A stretch of DNA of 64,000 nucleotides, taken from NCBI GenBank assembly GCA_048463395.1, contig DBFWPL010000008.1, forward strand, positions 68,487-132,486, written 5' to 3'. Below, piece by piece: positions 58,967 to 64,000 of the stretch. Below the pieces are notes generated by a model, which searched no databases, was not told the DNA's origin, and saw nothing but the letters and a program-made list of their open reading frames with translations. The position numbers were made by a program, and so were the translations under genes. The DNA is from JAGAJR01 sp048463395 (GTDB lineage Bacteria > Pseudomonadota > Alphaproteobacteria > RF32 > CAG-239). Every line of letters begins with the position of its first letter. The first letter of the stretch is position 1.

Positions 58967-60256
58967 ATGGAAACAACAGAAATTACCGCTTTTGCTCTCG
59001 GAACCCCTAATATCGGCTATCTGAACCAGATTTTGGGGGCTTTTCGGGCAATCTCGGAATTGCTGGGGACATCTCAAAAAAAGGAAGAAATGTTTCTTCT
59101 GCCAAAAGAAATTAATGATGTTTCCGACTTGAAAGATACAATCTCCTTTTCAAAATATGCGGATTATGACAGTTTTAAAGCCGATGTCGGCGGTATGCTC
59201 GACAAGTATTTCAGTTCATGTGATGCTGTTCCCAGAGTATTTATTACCGCTTATGACCAGACGGAAAACGAACGGGATGGCAAAAATATTGATGCAATTT
59301 GCCGCGTGGTGAAGGAATATTATAAAGAACATCAGCTCGGAGAGGTGTTGACTACCGTTTTGACCAGTCGGTTGCACAAGTATAAATATGTGGACTTAAT
59401 CAATATTCCCAAGCATTTGCTGACATTTACCTCCAGAATCCGTTTGTTGCAGGATTCTCATTTGAGGAAAAAATCTTTGATTACCGTCGGGACAATCAAT
59501 AATTTTAACCGTAAGCTTATTCAGGATAAAAATAAAGACTTGCTTGATACCCTGAAAGAGGCAAAGAATGATTCCGAGTTAAGCGAAATTGTCGAAAAGC
59601 TGGAGCATTTTATCAATAAGTCGAAAAAAGTCGTTGTTTGTTTGGGCGGAAGAGTTGAAGGGCCGGAAATCGTCTTTAATGTTGCTTATGCCAAAAAGCT
59701 TTGTGCCGATGCCGAGCGTTTGGTTCATAACGGTTATGCAGTGGCTTTTGTCAACGGGCCGAGAACGCCGAATGATGTTTCGGACTTTTTGTATGAAAGA
59801 GTAAAAGACAACCCGAATATTCTTTTCCATAACTGCAAAAAAATCGCGGAAAATGATGATGATCGTCAACCGAAACGCTGGCGGATTTATTCCGGACCAC
59901 ATGAGGAAGATTTCAAAAAAATGCAGAAAATCGGTAATATTTATCCGGCAATTTTGGGGTTCAAAAATACTTTGGTTGTTCATACCATGGATTCATATTC
60001 CAGCTGTGAAACGGCTAATGCCGCTATTCCGACAGCTATCAGCAGCAAAGGTATTCATGTTGATCCGGATGTGCGGTATGATTGTCATAATCTGGTACAG
60101 CTCTTGTGTCCGAAGTATGCCATAGATTGGGATGAGTTTGTGCATATTACCAGTAATATGAAAATTGAGCCGAAATTTTTGAGTCCGCAGGTGCTTTCTT
60201 CTCCGCTCAGGGTATTTGCCGAAGCTGTGATTAACCGGATTAATGCCCGTCGTTAA
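58967..60256 (+). CDS. ELM1-like (PF06258) protein, possible nucleotide-sugar transferase fold
   Basis: 429 residues, soluble. The C-terminal half (about 220-380) has KVVVCLGGRVEGPEIVFNVA, VAFVNGPRTPNDVSD and VVHTMDSYSSCETANAAIP, which resembles the ELM1/GT-B-like proteins found in alphaproteobacteria and named after a plant mitochondrial fission factor. The N-terminal half is divergent. The function in bacteria is not established; a glycosyltransferase-like role has been suggested for the fold. Assignment is tentative. Confidence 0.45.
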   Translation: METTEITAFALGTPNIGYLNQILGAFRAISELLGTSQKKEEMFLLPKEINDVSDLKDTISFSKYADYDSFKADVGGMLDKYFSSCDAVPRVFITAYDQTENERDGKNIDAICRVVKEYYKEHQLGEVLTTVLTSRLHKYKYVDLINIPKHLLTFTSRIRLLQDSHLRKKSLITVGTINNFNRKLIQDKNKDLLDTLKEAKNDSELSEIVEKLEHFINKSKKVVVCLGGRVEGPEIVFNVAYAKKLCADAERLVHNGYAVAFVNGPRTPNDVSDFLYERVKDNPNILFHNCKKIAENDDDRQPKRWRIYSGPHEEDFKKMQKIGNIYPAILGFKNTLVVHTMDSYSSCETANAAIPTAISSKGIHVDPDVRYDCHNLVQLLCPKYAIDWDEFVHITSNMKIEPKFLSPQVLSSPLRVFAEAVINRINARR

Positions 60257-60263
60257 AAACGTT

Positions 60264-60911
60264 TTAATTAATCCACGGAGAGATTTTTACAAGAATTTCT
60301 TCAATGATTTTATCTTCGTTGAGAGGAACAGGTGTGGTGTCGGTGGTGATTTCGGCTTCAAATGTTTCCGGAAGCTTTGCCAGAGCCAGAGCCTTGAAAA
60401 TTCCCGTAACCACCAGAGCCTCAAAAGCGTTGTTTGCTTTGAAACGGTTAATGGTTTCGTTTCCGGACAATTTAAATGAAATGCTGTTTTTTATGTAATC
60501 ACGGTGAATCTGTATTCCCAAATAGCCGAGTTCGGAAATATTTTTGTAAATAACTGCCGGTGTTTCCGTGCTTAACAGCATTACGTATTTTATGGCAATG
60601 GTTAAAGCGATGTAAGGTCGGTAGGCTTGCATTGAGGTTTCCAGATTTTCAACTTTTATCACGCCGCCTTCGATTTTGTTTGGCCGTTGGCAGGATTCAA
60701 TAAACAATGCCAATGCGAATTTATTTACGGAAAAATTCTTGTTTTTAATTCGGAAAATTACGATTTTGGAATCGGCGTAAGCGGTAATAACTCGGGCGGC
60801 TTCTTTCCTATAGGCGTCCCAATTGTCTTCTGCGGCAGAAATTTCTTCCAGAGGCCATTCTTTGTTGCAGAATTTGTTGTCGTTGTTGCCATCCAAGATA
60901 ATTTCAATCAT
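60264..60911 (-). CDS. Hypothetical soluble protein
   Basis: 215 residues, no signal peptide or membrane helix. Mixed alpha/beta composition with IVIFRIKNKNFSVNKFALAL and a run ALVVTGIFKALALAKLPETF near the end. I recognise no family. It converges on the ELM1-like gene (gap of 7 bases) and precedes ligA downstream on the other side, in the same direction. Confidence 0.6.
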   Translation of the reverse strand: MIEIILDGNNDNKFCNKEWPLEEISAAEDNWDAYRKEAARVITAYADSKIVIFRIKNKNFSVNKFALALFIESCQRPNKIEGGVIKVENLETSMQAYRPYIALTIAIKYVMLLSTETPAVIYKNISELGYLGIQIHRDYIKNSISFKLSGNETINRFKANNAFEALVVTGIFKALALAKLPETFEAEITTDTTPVPLNEDKIIEEILVKISPWIN

Positions 60912-60977
60912 TTGTCCGAACTTTCTTTTTTATGTTTATTGCTTAACGGTAACGGTTAAACGTAATTATTTTGTTAA

Positions 60978-63056
60978 TCAGGAGATGAGGTGGATAAATT
61001 CTTCTTCACTCAGAATTTTAATCCCTAATTCTGCCGCTTTGGACGCTTTTGAGCCGGCGTCGGCTCCCTGTACCACGTAATCGGTGTTTTTGGAAACGGA
61101 GCCCGATACTTTTGCTCCCAGACTTTGGGCTTTGGCTTTGGCTTCCGAGCGAGTCATCTTTTCTAAGGTTCCGGTGAATACGATGGTTTTTCCGGCAATG
61201 GGCGAATCGTAATTTGTCGTATCAATAAAGTCTTCAACGGTGATTTCTTTGAGGAGTTTTTCAATTGTCTTGATATTGTGTTCCTCTTGGAAAAACTCGA
61301 CAATATCCGTTGCCATGTTGGCTCCGATACCGTCAATTTCAACCAGTTTCAGGGTTTCTTTGTTAATCATGTCTTGCATAAAAGATTTAAAACTCCCGTA
61401 ATTTTGGGCGATTAAACGGGCTGTGGCCGTTCCGACCTGACGGATTCCCAGAGCATAAATAAATCTCGAGAGGTCAATGCGGCGTTTGTTGTTAATGGCG
61501 TTAAACAGTTTCTCTACGGATTTTTTACCCCAGCCGTCCCGACTTTCCAGATGAAGTCCGGAGCAGGACTGGTGTGAAAATAAGTCGCCGTCGGCATTGC
61601 GTCTTTCCAGAGAGAAGATGTCCGGCGGACTTTGTAAAATGCCTTCCTGATAAAATTCTTCCACAATTTTACTGCCCAATCCCTCAATGTCAAAAGCTTC
61701 TCGGGAAACGAAGTGTTTAATCCGTTCAATGGCTTGAGCCGGACAGGTCAGGCCTCCGGTGCAGCGACGGACGGCTTCGTCTTCTTCTCTTATGGCGTGG
61801 GCTCCGCATTCCGGACAAACGGTCGGAAAAATAAATTCTTGCGAATCCGCAGAACGTTTGTCTTTTAGGACTTCCACAACCTGAGGAATAACATCTCCGG
61901 CTCTTTGAATGATTACGGAATCTCCGATACGGATGTCTTTGCGTTTGATTTCATCTTCGTTGTGAAGCGTTGCGTGAGAAACAATGACTCCGCCGACATT
62001 CACCGGCTCGAGGTCGGCAACGGGGGTTAGTGCTCCGGTTCGTCCCACCTGAATTCGAATGTCCTTTATGGCGGTAATGGCTTTTTCTGCCGGAAATTTA
62101 TGGGCAATCGCCCAACGCGGCGTGCGAGTCAGAAACCCCAAGCGTTCCTGCAGGGCAATGCTGTTGACTTTATAAACCATGCCGTCAATGTCATAGGGTA
62201 AAGAAGAACGAATCTCGGCAAGGTGTGCGAAACTTTGTTCTATGTCGGTTAAAGTGCGGCAGAGCTTATTGAGTGGGTTTACCGGAAAACCCCACTCCTT
62301 TAAATGATTGAAGAAGTCTTCCTGCGAATCCCATAAGCGTTCCGAGACCTCGCCCCAAGTGTAAGCAAAAATGCTTAGTTTTCTCTCTGCGGTAATTCGC
62401 GAATCCAGTTGTCGCAGTGAACCGGCAGCGGCATTCCTCGGATTGGCAAAAGTTTTTTTACCTTCTGCGGCATTTCTTTCGTTTAAATCGAGAAAATCTT
62501 GTTTGGACATGTAGACTTCGCCCCGAATCTCCAAAACTTCGGGAACATTCCCTCTAATAACCAGAGGTAACTGGCGAATCGTCTTCAAGTTGGCAGTTAT
62601 GTCTTCTCCCGTTGTCCCGTCGCCTCTGGTGGCTCCTTGTACGAAAATACCGTTTTCATAACGGGCGGAGAAAGATAAGCCGTCAATTTTGGGTTCGCTC
62701 ATAAATGGAATCTCTTCCGAGGTGTTCAAAAATCTTTTTACACTCATAATAAAAGAATCGAGCTCTTCAACAGAGAATATATCTCCGAGGGACAGCATAG
62801 GGAATCGATGGGCGACTTTACCGAAATCCGTGTTTATTTTGGCTCCGACACGATGAGACGGGCTGTCGGCTCGGATGAGGTGAGGGAATCGTTCTTCAAT
62901 TTGGCTGTTGCGGCGTTTTAATTTATCATACTGCGAATCCGTTAAGTAAGGTTCATCATTTTGATAATAGGCAATATCTGATTTTTCCATTTCTTCAGCC
63001 AGATATTTCAGTTCGGCTGCGGCTTCTTCTTCTGTTAAGATATTAATGTCTTTCAT
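60978..63056 (-). CDS. ligA: NAD-dependent DNA ligase
   Basis: 692 residues. Adenylation motif SEPKIDGLSFSARYENG with the active Lys, OB fold, zinc finger with CPECGAHAI and RRCTGGLTCPAQ, helix-hairpin-helix domain (KLVEIDGIGANMATDIVEFF) and C-terminal BRCT (GKTIVFTGTLEKMTRSEAKA). It seals nicks in replication and repair using NAD+. Length and domain order are complete. It is transcribed in the same direction as the hypothetical gene that follows. Confidence 0.97.
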   Translation of the reverse strand: MKDINILTEEEAAAELKYLAEEMEKSDIAYYQNDEPYLTDSQYDKLKRRNSQIEERFPHLIRADSPSHRVGAKINTDFGKVAHRFPMLSLGDIFSVEELDSFIMSVKRFLNTSEEIPFMSEPKIDGLSFSARYENGIFVQGATRGDGTTGEDITANLKTIRQLPLVIRGNVPEVLEIRGEVYMSKQDFLDLNERNAAEGKKTFANPRNAAAGSLRQLDSRITAERKLSIFAYTWGEVSERLWDSQEDFFNHLKEWGFPVNPLNKLCRTLTDIEQSFAHLAEIRSSLPYDIDGMVYKVNSIALQERLGFLTRTPRWAIAHKFPAEKAITAIKDIRIQVGRTGALTPVADLEPVNVGGVIVSHATLHNEDEIKRKDIRIGDSVIIQRAGDVIPQVVEVLKDKRSADSQEFIFPTVCPECGAHAIREEDEAVRRCTGGLTCPAQAIERIKHFVSREAFDIEGLGSKIVEEFYQEGILQSPPDIFSLERRNADGDLFSHQSCSGLHLESRDGWGKKSVEKLFNAINNKRRIDLSRFIYALGIRQVGTATARLIAQNYGSFKSFMQDMINKETLKLVEIDGIGANMATDIVEFFQEEHNIKTIEKLLKEITVEDFIDTTNYDSPIAGKTIVFTGTLEKMTRSEAKAKAQSLGAKVSGSVSKNTDYVVQGADAGSKASKAAELGIKILSEEEFIHLIS

Positions 63057-63189
63057 CGAATCCCTTTCATCTTTTTATTGTTGCCAATATAATTTTTTTG
63101 TAAGGGTTTTGCCAGAATAAAAATGTTCTTTTTCAGGTAAAAATAAAAGCGGAAACCTCTTGATTTCCGCTTTTGACTGTTTGAGTCAG

Positions 63190-63732
63190 TTATTTCTCGG
63201 GAGAGACAACCATCATCATCTGACGGCCCTCCATTTTTGGCTCCGAATCGATTTTAATCAAGCCTTCCAAGTCTTCCAGAATGTTATCAAGAACTTCTTT
63301 CCCCATGTCGTTGGCGTTCATCTCACGGCCCTTATAACGCATGGTAAATTTAACTTTGTTTCCCTGGCTTAAGAATTTCTTAGCCTGTTTGATTTTTACT
63401 TCATAATCATGGGTATCAATCATCGGGCGAAGCTTAAGTTCTTTTATTTCCACAACTTTTTGGTTCTTCTTTGCTTCGTTTTTGCGTTTTTGAACTTCAT
63501 ATTTATATTTGCCGTAGTCTAAAACCTTACATACCGGCGGTACGGCCTGTGGTGAAATTTCAATTAAATCCAAACCGGCATCATCTGCAATCTGTAAAGC
63601 TTCCCTGATGGAAACAATTCCGCGGTTTTCTCCGTTTTCGTCAATCAGACGAACTTCTTTGACTCTAATCTCTTCATTAATGCGTGGTCCGTCATCCTCA
63701 CGTACTGGCGCATTGGTATTCTCTTTAGCTAT
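63190..63732 (-). CDS. infC: Translation initiation factor IF-3 (ATA start)
   Basis: 180 residues when read from the ATA at 63732. From the TTG at 63573 the protein would lose the conserved N-domain segment RINEEIRVKEVRLIDENG, so the true start must be upstream. The frame is closed by TAA shortly before, and the only near-cognate codon with a good Shine-Dalgarno (GGGAGG, five bases upstream) is ATA. C-domain marks are KGREMNANDMG and MEGRQMMMVV. IF-3 prevents subunit joining and checks start codons; an unusual start codon serves self-control in E. coli (AUU). Confidence 0.88.
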   Translation of the reverse strand: MAKENTNAPVREDDGPRINEEIRVKEVRLIDENGENRGIVSIREALQIADDAGLDLIEISPQAVPPVCKVLDYGKYKYEVQKRKNEAKKNQKVVEIKELKLRPMIDTHDYEVKIKQAKKFLSQGNKVKFTMRYKGREMNANDMGKEVLDNILEDLEGLIKIDSEPKMEGRQMMMVVSPEK

Positions 63733-64000
63733 TGTAGCCTCCCAAAGTTGTTAAATTAATCATATATATAATACAAAGTTGATAGGTTTTATCAAGTGAA
63801 ATGTTGAGAATCACCGACTTCTTCATTGAAGAATCTTCAACCTCTCCATTATACATATGTGCATGTATCCTTAAATTATATATACTTATTTCTTAATTTT
63901 TCGTTTTCAACAGATCTTGACTCGCAAATTTTTTTTATGTATTATCAATCTCGTATCAAGTAAGTTTTCCTTTTATTAAAAAAATGTTTATTTTTTTTGA
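63733..64000. other. Gene-free end of window with a promoter leading out
   Basis: A strong plus-strand promoter, TTGACT (63917-63922), 17-base spacer, TATTAT (63940-63945), points out of the window. TTCTTCATTGAAGAA is a small palindrome near 63821. The infC promoter should also lie here, but I could not pick it. The rest is AT-rich with no other feature. Confidence 0.5.

Overview
The window is a contiguous piece of an AT-rich (by eye about 40% GC) alphaproteobacterial chromosome. The assignment rests on gene content and order: fliL-fliM-DUF6468-motE, yebC-ruvC-ruvA-ruvB-ybgC-tolQ-tolR-tolA, rplU-rpmA-obgE followed by rsfS and rlmH, and a flagellated Gram-negative cell with Tol and DsbA-like envelope proteins. 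The base composition and the glycan, pilin-like and DGR content would fit a host-associated (gut-type) alphaproteobacterium, but that is inference.

Layout. 1-9.3 kb: end of a repeat-rich acidic protein, a lipoprotein, a secreted nuclease, ribosomal proteins L21/L27, ObgE, RsfS, RlmH and UvrB. 9.3-15.2 kb (minus strand): flagellar operon fliL, fliM, DUF6468, motE and a very large secreted TPR-like protein. 15.5-20.1 kb: two pilin-like proteins, one about 966 residues long with internal repeats, and a secreted protein. 20.2-29.4 kb: Pit phosphate transporter with its PhoU-like partner, DsbA-like protein, IspA, XseB, ArsR regulator, RNase D, AspRS, tRNA-Gln, CorC/HlyC-like membrane protein. 29.4-31 kb: a very AT-rich two-gene insert with a barstar-like protein, lying between a tRNA-like fragment and tRNA-Thr. 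31-43 kb: metallophosphoesterase and a surface-glycan cluster (glycosyltransferases, a nucleotidyltransferase-kinase fusion, a HAD phosphatase, an acyltransferase, a flippase-like protein). 43-53 kb: thioredoxin-like protein, aminopeptidase P, PrmA, YebC, RuvCAB with a broken HD-domain gene inside the cluster, YbgC, TolQRA. 53.2-57.7 kb: a complete diversity-generating retroelement (DGR). 58-64 kb: membrane protein, ELM1-like protein, LigA, IF-3.

The outstanding system is the DGR. A secreted DUF1566/lectin-like protein (54770-55537) ends in a 116-base variable repeat (55420-55535). An almost identical template repeat lies at 56231-56346, between an Avd-like gene (55770-56138) and a reverse transcriptase gene (56389-57675, YVDD motif). 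I aligned the two repeats by hand: there are 16 differences, and all 16 fall on adenines of the template, the signature of adenine-directed mutagenic retrohoming. A strong promoter (53670-53698), a cysteine-rich secreted protein and a divergent XRE regulator complete the cassette. It sits directly downstream of tolA, where tolB and pal are usually found in alphaproteobacteria.

Other notable items: infC appears to start at ATA; two 57-base promoter-like repeats separate genes of the glycan cluster; an HD-domain gene between ruvC and ruvA is frameshifted.
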